Assembly (NCBI GenBank): GCA_020628095.1
Contig: JAHDFP010000008.1
Location: forward strand, 92,953-156,952
DNA length: 64,000 nucleotides
Source: Saprospiraceae bacterium
Lineage (GTDB): Bacteria > Bacteroidota > Bacteroidia > Chitinophagales > Saprospiraceae
Reading direction: 5' to 3'
Position 1 is the first letter of the stretch; each line of letters opens with the position of its first letter. The translations under genes were made by a program, and so were the position numbers. This document shows positions 51,127 through 60,109 of the stretch, one piece after another. The notes beneath the pieces are model-generated. The model was given only the letters and a program-made list of their open reading frames with translations. It searched no databases and had not been told where the DNA came from.

Positions 51127-52185
51127 CTAGCTGGCGGGTCTCCATGTCATCTGATGTGGACTCAGACCATTGAGGAAGGTGGTGGCGTCGACGCGTCCGA
51201 GGGCCATCATCGCTTTCATCTCTTTTTTGTTGAACTCCAGGCCCTGTGCGCCTGCCTTGAGCTCTTGTGACGGACGGATGAGGTGCATATTGATCGGTGG
51301 TCTATTAGAGAATTCACTACCAGGTATCGTGACCTTAAAGGCACTGTCTATATCTTGGGGGCTGACACCTTTCTGTATCAGATTGAGCTTGACCTGCTCT
51401 ATATACTTGAGGTGGTTATTTTGGATATTGGGGATGCGGAGGTCAATGACGCCAACATTGCCCGTCAGCGTACCGAGGGTCCGCCCTGCTATTTTCATGA
51501 TGCTGCCATAATTAGTCTTATCGACTTTGTTGTTGACTGGAGACAGGAATATGGTGAATATCTCGTCCGCATTGGCATCTATCGCAATCTCCACGCCAGC
51601 ATATTCTACTACCCCACCGTCGCCGTATTGCCGCTCCTTTAGATCACCGCTGAGTGCCAGTTTATTGACCTTGATCATCGGCATAAAAACAGGTTGATTA
51701 GCCGAGCCGAGCATGGCGCGCTTGAGGTGTTCTGCATCTTTTAGTTTGACGACATCATAGACTTTGGATTTATTAGTCGGCAGATTACCTCTATTAGTGA
51801 ATACGGTCAGCTTTTTCGTCTGTAGACATACCGTCATCAGATAGATAGACTTAGATCGAGATCGGAGCAGGCTATTGCATTCCTCATCGCTGAGGTTATC
51901 ATCTATCAGCTTGCGCAGTGGCGAGGTACTATAGATACTCGATTGGTTGAATGTCGGCGGGTTTTTCTTTTGCACCAGCACATCTTTGGTCTCTGTATCT
52001 GTGTAGATGTCTATAAGGGTATCTAATTTGCCGAGTGCCATAAAAGGCGCAATCAGCGCGCCCGTACTCGTCCCCACAAAGGAATCAAATTTCAGCTTAG
52101 GGTTTGTCTGGTTAAATTGGTCTAATACACCGACGGCGTAGGCGCCTTTAGAACCACCACCGCTTACGACTAAGGATCGTTTCAT
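51127..52185 (-). CDS. Patatin-like phospholipase (RssA-type)
   Basis: A 352-residue patatin-domain protein. The start KRSLVVSGGGSKGAYAVGVL gives the glycine-rich oxyanion motif, FVGTSTGALIAPFMALG the Ser-containing elbow (GTSTG), and YGDGGVVEYAGVEIAI the catalytic Asp (DGG). It lacks the C-terminal extension of the other patatin in this window. It is 23 nt from the Roco gene and 30 nt after the gene for a secreted beta-barrel-type protein, so all three are probably one operon. A membrane-damaging effector is the likely role. Confidence 0.85.
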   Translation of the reverse strand: MKRSLVVSGGGSKGAYAVGVLDQFNQTNPKLKFDSFVGTSTGALIAPFMALGKLDTLIDIYTDTETKDVLVQKKNPPTFNQSSIYSTSPLRKLIDDNLSDEECNSLLRSRSKSIYLMTVCLQTKKLTVFTNRGNLPTNKSKVYDVVKLKDAEHLKRAMLGSANQPVFMPMIKVNKLALSGDLKERQYGDGGVVEYAGVEIAIDANADEIFTIFLSPVNNKVDKTNYGSIMKIAGRTLGTLTGNVGVIDLRIPNIQNNHLKYIEQVKLNLIQKGVSPQDIDSAFKVTIPGSEFSNRPPINMHLIRPSQELKAGAQGLEFNKKEMKAMMALGRVDATTFLNGLSPHQMTWRPAS

Positions 52186-52215
52186 AATTTTATATTTTTT
52201 TGATTAGGGTTATTA

Positions 52216-52716
52216 TTAGTTTTCTTCTGGGTCTCTATTGGGCTTACTGAGCGATATGGCAAAGCCCGTCGTTATCCAGTTGTTATCAAACTTGAGGTCT
52301 CTACCATAGGTGATATTGACCGCGATATGGCTCAACTGATACATCAGACCACCCGACAAGATCTTCTCCGACTCCCCCGTCCAATCAAATCCCGCTCTGA
52401 CAAACAGTCCACCCAAAGAAAAATTACCGTCTAATAGGCTTAGATTACCGACCTTCAGAGCCGCATTGACACCAACGATAAAGTCCACCTCCTTACTCCG
52501 ATAGACCCCACCTGCATTAAGCCCCACACGGAACTTATCATCACCAAACTGCCACTGCGGATTATAGGTCAGCTTACTCACATAGAGGTCCGCCCCTGGA
52601 TTAGATATCGCCCCCGCATCCATTTCTATATTATGCAAAAGGGTCTGTGCCTGTAGATCTTTTTGTGGTATAAAAAGAACGATGGATAATAGTAATATCC
52701 CATAGATTGTTTTCAT
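52216..52716 (-). CDS. Secreted outer-membrane beta-barrel-type protein
   Basis: 166 residues with signal peptide (IYGILLLSIVLFIPQKDLQA, cleavage near residue 23). The mature part is beta-rich with alternating strands (NPQWQFGDDKFRVGLNAGGV, FIVGVNAALKVGNLSL, FDNNWITTGFAISLSKPN), fitting a small outer-membrane barrel. No family is recognised. It heads the probable operon that continues with patatin and Roco genes. An envelope protein in such a cassette could be a target, sensor or release factor. Confidence 0.65.
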   Translation of the reverse strand: MKTIYGILLLSIVLFIPQKDLQAQTLLHNIEMDAGAISNPGADLYVSKLTYNPQWQFGDDKFRVGLNAGGVYRSKEVDFIVGVNAALKVGNLSLLDGNFSLGGLFVRAGFDWTGESEKILSGGLMYQLSHIAVNITYGRDLKFDNNWITTGFAISLSKPNRDPEEN

Positions 52717-52948
52717 GGTATTGGATTTTTGTTATTAAAGATTGTTATTCGACTGAGGACATTTCCCCTTACTATAATAAGAGTTCCTTTTCGCTTTTTT
52801 GTTACCGAGAGGGGTAAGATTTTTAGGAAATTGTTTTTTGTAGGGTGGTTTTTTGGGGTTTTATTTTTTTAATGGCTTTTGTTTTATATAAAAAAAAGCA
52901 TTCATAAACCAATCGGCTAATACACTAACCAACTATTAATTTTCCCTT

Positions 52949-53545
52949 TTTTCATCTCGACCTTGTGGAGAGATCTTCAGGGTTATATTTCAAGGACTGA
53001 AGATTCTTCGACAAGCTCAAAATGGAAAAAAAATGTAAAGAAGCGGGAAGCCGGACAGGTACGCGGAGCGGTTTAGCTGTCCAAGTATTTCTGCCTGACT
53101 TACCGTCAGGTGGGCAGGTTTGGTTAGTTTTTTTTGCGACTGAAAAAATGAACGAAAGGTATGAGTGGGAATCTCCGTTTTCAGTAAATAATGTCTTATA
53201 GCAAACTGGTTAATACCTTAACAGCATAATTACTAAAAGCGAAACTTAAATACCGCCTTTATCCAATTCCTTTATTTCTTTTTTTTCATTCGATAAAAAA
53301 TAGCCTGCACAGAGCAGAGTCGAAGTGAACCCAAAAACCTGCCTGACTTACCGTCAGGTAGGCAGGAATCTTGTCGAATGTAAGGCCATACCCTGTGCCG
53401 CCCCCGCCACCCACAAACATTCGACGGGCTCGGCTGCTTTAGTTAATGTTACACACACATATTTTTCATCTCGACCTTGTGGAGAGATCTTCAGTGTTAT
53501 ATTTCAAGGACTTAAGATTTTTCGACAAGCTCAGAATGAAAAAAA
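52949..53545. repeat. ~595-bp composite direct repeat, copy 1
   Basis: Order of modules: A (52949-53030), C (53041-53264, beginning AAGCGGGAAG and ending CCGCCTTTATCC), B (53335-53445, containing CCTGCCTGAC...GTCAGGTAGGCAGG and GTCGAATGT...ACATTCGAC inverted repeats), and A again (53463-53545). The same order and spacing recur at 63336-63930. It carries the TTCGACAAGCTCAGAATG and GAGTCGAAGTGAACCC elements of widespread intergenic repeats. Confidence 0.85.
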
Positions 53546-53805
53546 ATGTAGAGAAGCGGGTAGCCCGACAGGTACGCGGAGCGGTTTAGCTGTCCAAGCA
53601 TTCCTGTCTGACTTACCGCCAGATAGGCAGGAATCTTGTCGAATGTAAGGCTATACCCTGTGCCGCCCCCGCCACCCACAAACATTCAACGGGCTCGGCT
53701 TCTTTAGTTAATGTTACACACACATATTTTTCATCTCGACCTTGTGGAGAGATCTTCAGTATTATATTTCAAGGACTGAAGATTTTTCGACAAGCTCAAA
53801 ATGGA
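53546..53805. repeat. Additional partial repeat modules
   Basis: A partial C module (53553-53605), a B module (53605-53705) and an A module (53728-53805) directly follow copy 1 of the 595-bp repeat. Sequences are similar to but not identical with those copies, so the cluster grew by repeated duplication. Confidence 0.75.
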
Positions 53806-54045
53806 AAAAGGTGTTAAAAGGTATAAGTAAAAACCTCTCCTTTCTACCAATTGACAGCCCAGACAAGCCCTACACAGACCTTTATTTTGATATTTTATAA
53901 CAAATGGTAAGCAATCATACACCCATCCTTATCGTTAACTCAACTTTAAGACCCTCATAACCTTAGTAATAGTAACTAATCTCAGTAATCTACCGTCACA
54001 AATTAAAAGAAAGTAAATTTGTAACTAATTTATAAATAGAAAATT

Positions 54046-55059
54046 ATGAGACTACTATATATAACATTGGCGCTCTTCCTATACAGTGGATTATCGCAGG
54101 CTCAGTCGATCGACGAAGAACTGGGATTCATCTATGTCAAGGCGGATTATCTGCTGGGTACGGACCGTTATGAGGAAGCGATCCAGGAGTTTACTAAGAT
54201 TATCGCTAAAAACCCGAAGTATAAGGATGTCCTCTATAAAAGAGCCAAGGCAAAATATGCCATTGCGGCGTTTGTAGGGACTAAGAAAGACTTACTGCAG
54301 GCGATAGAACATGTCGGCATCACGCCTGAGACGATTGAGCTATACGGTAAGACACTAAAAAACTTAGATGAGCATGATGCTGCAACCATTACGCTCGAAA
54401 CTGCATCTATGATAAATGGAAATGCTGGTAATGGAAGATCCACCAGAACGAGCAAGACTACTAAGCAGGACAAGTCGGAGGGCGAAGCCAGAAGCAATAG
54501 GTCTAAGATCGAAGAGAAACTGGGTAGCATACTGGAAGACTTGTTGCCAGATGATATGAAAAAAGACAGAGAAACAGAAGATACTGGTAGCAGCGACGAA
54601 GGAACGACAACGTCTGGTAGTGAGGGCGGAGGTCATTCGGATAGTGGCAATGGCGACTATAGAAGCGACGAAGGACAAAATGATACCTCGTACGAAAAAG
54701 ACGAAGCGGATGTTGTACAGGAGGTAGAGGAAGAAGAGCCGCTGGATATGAGTGTCAATGAGATATTCATAGACGAAGATGTGACGCTCGAGATCAAGAA
54801 CGGCATCGGTGGTCGTAAGATATTACAGCAGCCTAATATATTGGTGCTATCGGATAGGTCGGGAGATGTGTTTGTCGATGTGTGTGTCAATGAGAATGGG
54901 AAGGTAGTCTCGGCAGAATTTAATAAGGCCAATTCGACGCTAAGCACTCAGAGTCTGGTGTCTCTGGCGGTCAGGAAGTCTAAGGAATTTTGGTTTGAAA
55001 AGTCGGGTAGATCTGAGGTGTGTGGAGCGATTGTATTCAAGATATCAGGAAGAAGTTAA
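54046..55059 (+). CDS. Secreted TPR protein with TonB-like C-terminus
   Basis: 337 residues with signal peptide (LYITLALFLYSGLSQAQS). TPR-like helices follow (residues ~25-120: YLLGTDRYEEAIQEFTKIIA, DVLYKRAKAKYAIAAF), then a low-complexity acidic/Ser-Gly region (~140-240). A TonB C-terminal-type domain ends the protein (LVLSDRSGDVFVDVCVNENG, SLVSLAVRKSKEFWFEKSGR). It probably sits in the periplasm and contacts outer-membrane partners. It is followed 25 nt later by an outer-membrane-type protein. Confidence 0.75.
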   Translation: MRLLYITLALFLYSGLSQAQSIDEELGFIYVKADYLLGTDRYEEAIQEFTKIIAKNPKYKDVLYKRAKAKYAIAAFVGTKKDLLQAIEHVGITPETIELYGKTLKNLDEHDAATITLETASMINGNAGNGRSTRTSKTTKQDKSEGEARSNRSKIEEKLGSILEDLLPDDMKKDRETEDTGSSDEGTTTSGSEGGGHSDSGNGDYRSDEGQNDTSYEKDEADVVQEVEEEEPLDMSVNEIFIDEDVTLEIKNGIGGRKILQQPNILVLSDRSGDVFVDVCVNENGKVVSAEFNKANSTLSTQSLVSLAVRKSKEFWFEKSGRSEVCGAIVFKISGRS

Positions 55060-55084
55060 TAGCCTAAGAAACAAATAATATACT

Positions 55085-55717
55085 ATGATCAATTCTCTAA
55101 GACTGTGTATCGTGACGTTATGTATGCTGAGTATGGCGTCGGTGTCACAGGCGCAACAATTTGGCATTGGCCTGACGGCAGAGTGGGATTTATATAATAG
55201 ATATGCTAATCCAGACGATAGTCTCGGCGGCAGAGGCAATGGCAGTGCTTTGCTCAATCTGGGCGTTGGCCCTAAGCTGTGGGTCGGTGGAGAAAACTTT
55301 TCTTTCTCGGTGGAGTCATTGGCCAATCTTGGTTTTTTTGGTCTTAATCTGACGGATTACAAGGGGCTGGGTAATTTTTCTCTGCCCGTGATTGCCAAGC
55401 TCAATTTTGAGGGCTTATCGGGTCTTAATAAAGAATTGAAATTAGGCTTTGGCCTCGGTGGAGGTATCCAATGGAATCGCACCGAGCTATATTATGTCAC
55501 CTCTGATTTCAAAGAAAAAGGCGGAGAACGCAGTATGTTCCGTACCTATATTATTCAGGGTGATGTCGGTCTAGGCGTCGCGGGATTTGCAGGGCGGTTT
55601 TTTGTCAGATATGGATTCAATAATGATCTATCGGCTAATAGTGTCAATATTGGATTCCAGTTTGATTTCAATATACCGCGCCTTAAGAAAATAGATGATC
55701 CGGCATCCAGACTCTAA
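55085..55717 (+). CDS. Secreted outer-membrane beta-barrel-type protein
   Basis: 210 residues with signal peptide (LCIVTLCMLSMASVSQAQQ). The mature part is Gly-rich with beta-barrel-like strands (FGIGLTAEWDLYNRY, LKLGFGLGGGIQWNRTELYY, GFAGRFFVRYGFNND, VNIGFQFDF). It ends with a polar tail after the last strand (PRLKKIDDPASRL). Unknown family. It is 25 nt after the TPR/TonB-like gene and 9 nt before murB, so one transcript is likely. Confidence 0.7.
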   Translation: MINSLRLCIVTLCMLSMASVSQAQQFGIGLTAEWDLYNRYANPDDSLGGRGNGSALLNLGVGPKLWVGGENFSFSVESLANLGFFGLNLTDYKGLGNFSLPVIAKLNFEGLSGLNKELKLGFGLGGGIQWNRTELYYVTSDFKEKGGERSMFRTYIIQGDVGLGVAGFAGRFFVRYGFNNDLSANSVNIGFQFDFNIPRLKKIDDPASRL

Positions 55718-55726
55718 TTTTTTCGA

Positions 55727-56737
55727 TTGGTTATAAAAAATAATATTTCGTCCCTGCCCTATAACACCTTTGGGCTGGATGTGGAGATCGGGACGATGAT
55801 ACAGATAGATTCCGTCGCCGACCTCGACGAATTATACCCACACCTCAGCTCGGATTACAAGGTCATGGGTGGTGGCAGCAACATACTACTGACAGAAGAC
55901 ATTAGCACACCACTTATCTATGTCAATAATCGCGGACTGGAAGTTATCAAAGAAGAAGAGGATTATGTCCTCGTGCGTGCTGCCGCTGGTGAGGATTGGC
56001 ATCAGGTCGTCTTATGGGCTGTAGAGCATAACTATGGAGGTATAGAAAATCTATCCCTTATCCCTGGTAAATGTGGTGCCGCACCCATGCAAAATATAGG
56101 GGCGTACGGCGTAGAGTTAGATCAGGTCTTGCAAGTCGTGGAGGCTTATGATCTGGGGCAAGGTGTCCAGATGAGTTTTCATACGCAGGAATGCGGATTG
56201 GGGTATCGGACCAGCCATTTCAAAAACATCTGGAAGGACAAATATATCATCACCAGCATTATACTCAGACTGACTAAAGAAGGGCATCATCATATCAATA
56301 CTTCCTACGGTGCCATCTCCTCAGAACTAGCCATAAGGGGAATCACCAGCCCCACTATAAAAGACGTCAGCGACACTGTCATCCATATCCGACAATCCAA
56401 ATTACCAAATCCTAAAGTCATAGGCAACGCAGGTAGTTTTTTCAAAAATCCCATCGTCACCAAAGAAGAATCCGACAGACTCCTTAGTCTCTATCCTGAT
56501 ATGCCTCATTACCCCTTCGGAGATCAGATCAAACTGGCTGCTGGCTGGCTCATAGACCAATGCGGATGGAAAGGCAAAGTCGTTGGCCACAGCGGCACTT
56601 ATAAGAACCAAGCCTTGGTCCTAGTCCATCATGGTGGCGGTCATGGACGCGAAGTCTTAGATGTCGCCAAAGCTATACAGCAAGATGTGAAGGAGAAGTA
56701 TGGTGTGGAACTGGAAGCGGAGGTGAATGTGTGGTGA
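55727..56737 (+). CDS. murB: UDP-N-acetylenolpyruvoylglucosamine reductase
   Basis: A 336-residue FAD/NADPH-dependent enzyme that makes UDP-MurNAc for peptidoglycan. Seen motifs: NTFGLDVEIG at the N-terminus, KVMGGGSNILLTEDI (FAD-binding P-loop-like), GGIENLSLIPGKCGAAPMQN (active-site loop), LGYRTSHFK, GNAGSFFKNP (catalytic Ser) and the terminal VELEAEVNVW with the catalytic Glu. Length and GYR insertion fit type I MurB. The start is a TTG at 55727; no ATG near it gives the usual N-terminus. Confidence 0.95.
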   Translation: MVIKNNISSLPYNTFGLDVEIGTMIQIDSVADLDELYPHLSSDYKVMGGGSNILLTEDISTPLIYVNNRGLEVIKEEEDYVLVRAAAGEDWHQVVLWAVEHNYGGIENLSLIPGKCGAAPMQNIGAYGVELDQVLQVVEAYDLGQGVQMSFHTQECGLGYRTSHFKNIWKDKYIITSIILRLTKEGHHHINTSYGAISSELAIRGITSPTIKDVSDTVIHIRQSKLPNPKVIGNAGSFFKNPIVTKEESDRLLSLYPDMPHYPFGDQIKLAAGWLIDQCGWKGKVVGHSGTYKNQALVLVHHGGGHGREVLDVAKAIQQDVKEKYGVELEAEVNVW

Positions 56738-57060
56738 TGAAGGTAAGAAATTAAGATGGGTAATATTTTGTTAGAACGTATTTAGATCGTTCATTATCCA
56801 GTCTGTGGCGAGTATATTTACGTCCGCGGCTTGGGTTATGAAATAACCCATGAGCAGTAAATATGGGAGCTGAAGGAATAGAGAAGAGCAAAAAGACCTT
56901 TTAATGAACTAGAGTTTTGGTTACTTTGGGGCAATGCCAAAGTAACATGCTAAACCAAAAAGAAAATTCACTTCTGAATATTCCTAATTAGATCACATGC
57001 TTTCGAATATTTTAAACACTCGCCATTATTTACCTATATTAGACACAACAATCAATCATA
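56738..57060. other. 323-bp gap with dispersed repeat
   Basis: Holds the second copy of the 118-bp repeat (56831-56948), with hairpins GGGTTATGAAATAACCC and GGTTACTTTGG...CCAAAGTAAC. No gene is visible in the rest. Confidence 0.75.
56831..56948. repeat. 118-bp dispersed repeat, copy 2
   Basis: Same length and about 90 percent identity to 40326-40443, including both hairpins. No open frame, and both copies lie between genes, so a non-coding mobile repeat or structured RNA element is likely. Confidence 0.75.
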
Positions 57061-57516
57061 ATGAAACTCAAACTAATCATTACCACAGCTTTTCTCACCT
57101 TTTTTATTTCAAGATCGACGGCTCAAGAGTTGACGATGTTCCAGCCTTTTTTGAAGACGCAGTTTTATCAGGATGATACGCGGATAAGTAAAGCCGATTT
57201 TTTTGATCTGATGAGAAAAGACCAAGAAGCACTAGGCCTCTGGAAAAAATCCAACACGCACTTATATCTTGGTGTTATCGCACTCAATGTAAGTGTACTG
57301 ACTTTGGCGATTACTGGATGGGGTGATAATGATGAATTCAATGACGGTGTATTGGTTGGAGTTATTTTGTCTAGTGTTGGAAGTTTATATTTTTTCGATA
57401 GAGCGCGTGTTCTGAGGAAAAAATCTATCTTATCCTATAATGCGAACTTGGACAAAACCACGATGATAGAATATGGTGTCGTACCTCATGGTCTGGGTCT
57501 GGTGATGCGCTTCTGA
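57061..57516 (+). CDS. Secreted paralogue 1 of tandem trio
   Basis: 151 residues with signal peptide (LIITTAFLTFFISRSTAQE). The mature part has two hydrophobic segments (LGVIALNVSVLTLAI, LVGVILSSVGSLYFFD) and the shared C-terminus LSYNANLDKTTMIEYGVVPH. It is the most diverged of three tandem copies. Family unknown. Two membrane segments plus a signal suggest an inner-membrane or envelope protein. Confidence 0.65.
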   Translation: MKLKLIITTAFLTFFISRSTAQELTMFQPFLKTQFYQDDTRISKADFFDLMRKDQEALGLWKKSNTHLYLGVIALNVSVLTLAITGWGDNDEFNDGVLVGVILSSVGSLYFFDRARVLRKKSILSYNANLDKTTMIEYGVVPHGLGLVMRF

Positions 57517-57608
57517 TGTGCCAGAGCGCGCTTATATATAATTATTAAATTCATACTAAAATAACGCGGATATTAATGAAAACATATCCATAGAATAACA
57601 TCTAAACC

Positions 57609-58067
57609 ATGAAACTCAAACTAACACTAATCACCTCTCTTTTCTTTTTGATTAATACATCATCTTCTGGTCAAGAATTATCGATGTTTCGAGGAACGTG
57701 GAGTATGCAATATTACAAGGATGATGCGAGGATAAGTAAAAAGGACTTTGGTAATTATATAAGTCAGGACAGTGAGAGGGAGGCTCTATGGAAAGAATCC
57801 AATAAAAGCCTCGCCTGGGCTTGGGGTGCGGTCGGTGCGCAGTTTGGAATGTTGGCCTGGCAAATCATCAGAAGAAATAATGGAGACAGTCAAACATTGC
57901 CCCTTATGGCTAACATAGGATTCGGAGTGACGGCCATATATCTGGGCGCAAGATGTATTAATCTCAGGAAAGAAGCCATCCTATCTTATAACGCTAATCT
58001 GGACAAAACTACCATAATGGAGTATGGCGTCACACCACACGGTCTGGGTCTGGTGATGAGCTTTTGA
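57609..58067 (+). CDS. Secreted paralogue 2 of tandem trio
   Basis: 152 residues. Signal peptide LTLITSLFFLINTSSSGQE, then LSMFRGTWSMQYYKDDARIS, a hydrophobic segment (AWGAVGAQFGMLAWQII) and the common end LSYNANLDKTTIMEYGVTPH. It is about 70 percent identical to paralogue 3 and lies 92 nt after paralogue 1. Function unknown. Confidence 0.65.
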   Translation: MKLKLTLITSLFFLINTSSSGQELSMFRGTWSMQYYKDDARISKKDFGNYISQDSEREALWKESNKSLAWAWGAVGAQFGMLAWQIIRRNNGDSQTLPLMANIGFGVTAIYLGARCINLRKEAILSYNANLDKTTIMEYGVTPHGLGLVMSF

Positions 58068-58217
58068 GTAGTCTGAAATAGGAAGAGTTTACTTATCAAA
58101 TCAGATCTGGATTCTTAGAGGAAAGATTAAGAATCCTCTTATTGTCAATATTTACATTTATATCAAAATAAGAAGAATAATAAAAAGGTTATATATCCAT
58201 AGAATAACATCAAAACA

Positions 58218-58676
58218 ATGAAAATCAAACTAACTCTAATCGCTTCCCTTTTCTTTTTGATAAATACAACGTCCTCTGGTCAGGAATTATCCATGTTCTC
58301 AGGATTTTGGAGTATGCAGTATTATCAGGATAATGTAAGAATAAGTAAGAAGGACTTTAGGAACTATATAAGTCAGGACAGTAGGGCGGAAGCCTTATGG
58401 AAAAAATCCAATACGCATTTAGGCTTGGCCTGGGGTGCATTTGGTGCTCAGCTTGGGATGTTGGCTTGGCAAATTGATAGAAGAAATAATTTTGAAAGCC
58501 AAACGGCACCACTTATTGGCAACTTGGCTTTTGCTGTCACCTCGATTTATTTTGCTCTCAAATCTGTCAACCTCAGGAAAGAGGCCGTACTCTCATATAA
58601 TGCTAATCTGGACAAAACGACCATGATAGAATATGGTACGACGCCCAATGGGGTCGGTGTCCTATTCTCCTTTTAG
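58218..58676 (+). CDS. Secreted paralogue 3 of tandem trio
   Basis: 152 residues. Signal peptide LTLIASLFFLINTTSSGQE, then LSMFSGFWSMQYYQDNVRIS, hydrophobic segment (AWGAFGAQLGMLAWQI) and end LSYNANLDKTTMIEYGTTPN. It ends 4 nt before the convergent rhodanese gene. Function unknown. Confidence 0.65.
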   Translation: MKIKLTLIASLFFLINTTSSGQELSMFSGFWSMQYYQDNVRISKKDFRNYISQDSRAEALWKKSNTHLGLAWGAFGAQLGMLAWQIDRRNNFESQTAPLIGNLAFAVTSIYFALKSVNLRKEAVLSYNANLDKTTMIEYGTTPNGVGVLFSF

Positions 58677-58680
58677 ACTC

Positions 58681-58998
58681 TTAGTAAGTAGGTAGTGAGT
58701 TATCTATTTCTTTGGCCCAGGCTAAGATGCCACCTTTGAGATTATAGAGGTTTTCGTACTTGTATTGCGCTTCTAGGTGCGCGATGGCTTGCGCGCTGCG
58801 TCCACCAGATCGACACATGACGACAACCTTATGATCTTCATCGAATTTTTCGTGATGCTGAGGCACCTCGCCGATCGGGATAAGTTCACCCTCTATATTG
58901 ACGAATTCGTACTCGTTTGGTTCGCGTACATCTATGAGTGTGAAAGTGCTGTTTTCCGCTCTTAGTTTTTGCAATTCCTGGACTGTGATTTCTTTCAT
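58681..58998 (-). CDS. Single-domain rhodanese-like sulfurtransferase
   Basis: A 105-residue rhodanese domain. The catalytic loop is VVVMCRSGGRSAQAI (active Cys in CRSGGRS), with the conserved LIDVREPNEYEFVNI before it and NLKGGILAWAKEID near the end. Such proteins transfer sulfur to cyanide or thiols in the cytoplasm. It is transcribed convergently with the paralogue trio and divergently from purC, with a 101-bp shared upstream region. Confidence 0.88.
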   Translation of the reverse strand: MKEITVQELQKLRAENSTFTLIDVREPNEYEFVNIEGELIPIGEVPQHHEKFDEDHKVVVMCRSGGRSAQAIAHLEAQYKYENLYNLKGGILAWAKEIDNSLPTY

Positions 58999-59099
58999 AT
59001 CTGTCTATAATTCTCTTGCAATAGTATGCAAAGTTTCGCTTTATTTCTTTCCTGCAAGTATATAATCGTTGTAACTTACCCAACAAACTCAATAAGGAT

Positions 59100-60050
59100 A
59101 TGCCTAAGGCTTTGCGCGAGACAGATTATAACTTTCCTGGACAGACAGGCTTTTATAAGGGGAAGGTTCGCGATGTATATTTTTTGGATAATATATTAGT
59201 TATTGTGGCGAGTGATCGGATATCTGCATTCGATCATATTCTACCAGAAGCGATACCGTATAAGGGGCAGATTCTTAATCAGATCGCCTATCATTTCCTA
59301 CGAGCCAGCGAGGCCATCGTACCTAATTGGCTTATCATGAGTCCACACCCCAATGTCAGCATCGGTAAGCGCGCCGACCCGATCAAACTAGAGATGGTCG
59401 TCAGAGGGTATCTGGCTGGTCATGCGTGGCGAGAGTATCAGGCGGGTAAGAGAATTATCTGCGGTGTAACGATGCCTGATGGTATGAAAGAGGGTGACAG
59501 ATTCCCTACACCGATCATCACACCCGCGACCAAAGCAGAAGAAGGTCACGACGAGGACATCAGCGAAGCCCAGATACTCGAGCAAGGAATAGTCACTGAG
59601 GAAGACTGGCACACACTGACCCGTTATGCGATGGATTTGTTTTATCTGGGTAGTAAAATGGCAAAGGAACAGGGATTGATATTGGTCGATACCAAGTACG
59701 AATTTGGTCGATACGAGGGGGAGATAATATTGATAGATGAGGTGCATACACCGGATAGTTCCAGATACTATATACTGGATGGCTATGAGGATAGACAAGC
59801 GCGTGGCGAAAAGCAAAAACAACTGTCCAAGGAATTCGTCAGAGAATGGCTGATGTCACACGGCTTCCAAGGTAAAGAGGGACAGGTGATGCCTGACATG
59901 CCAGAAGAATTTGTGCAGTCGGTCACTGATCGCTACGAGGATTTGTACCAAAAAATCACTGGAAAAGACTTGCACAAAGAATCTTACGATACCATATACA
60001 GAGATATAGAAAAAGCGGTCAATAATTACATAGAATACGAAATAAGATAG
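59100..60050 (+). CDS. purC: SAICAR synthetase
   Basis: A 316-residue phosphoribosylaminoimidazole-succinocarboxamide synthase, which joins CAIR and aspartate in purine biosynthesis. Motifs: FYKGKVRDVYFLDN and IVASDRISAFDHILPE at the N-terminus, KGQILNQIAYHFL, LEMVVRGYLAGHAWREYQAG, LVDTKYEFGRYEGEIILIDE and the phosphate-binding DSSRYYI. Length fits the family's bacterial long form. It starts with the ATG at 59100, 101 bp from the divergent rhodanese gene. Confidence 0.95.
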   Translation: MPKALRETDYNFPGQTGFYKGKVRDVYFLDNILVIVASDRISAFDHILPEAIPYKGQILNQIAYHFLRASEAIVPNWLIMSPHPNVSIGKRADPIKLEMVVRGYLAGHAWREYQAGKRIICGVTMPDGMKEGDRFPTPIITPATKAEEGHDEDISEAQILEQGIVTEEDWHTLTRYAMDLFYLGSKMAKEQGLILVDTKYEFGRYEGEIILIDEVHTPDSSRYYILDGYEDRQARGEKQKQLSKEFVREWLMSHGFQGKEGQVMPDMPEEFVQSVTDRYEDLYQKITGKDLHKESYDTIYRDIEKAVNNYIEYEIR

Positions 60051-60109
60051 TCATCAGAGCGATCTTCATAATATGCACTGCGATTATTATTATATCATCA
60101 GCTTATAGA

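Larger units (their letters stand above)
52717..54045. other. 1.3-kb intergenic region filled with repeats
   Basis: No gene is supported. The stretch 52949-53805 is a mosaic of dispersed repeat modules (described as separate features). The remainder is AT-rich. A -7 box candidate TAAATTTG at 54013-54020 could serve the next gene at 54046. Confidence 0.7.

Noticed and set aside
53325..53648. 107-codon frame in the repeat region
   Set aside because: It is made of repeat modules B, A and C read in frame; similar frames recur in the other copies and none resembles a protein.
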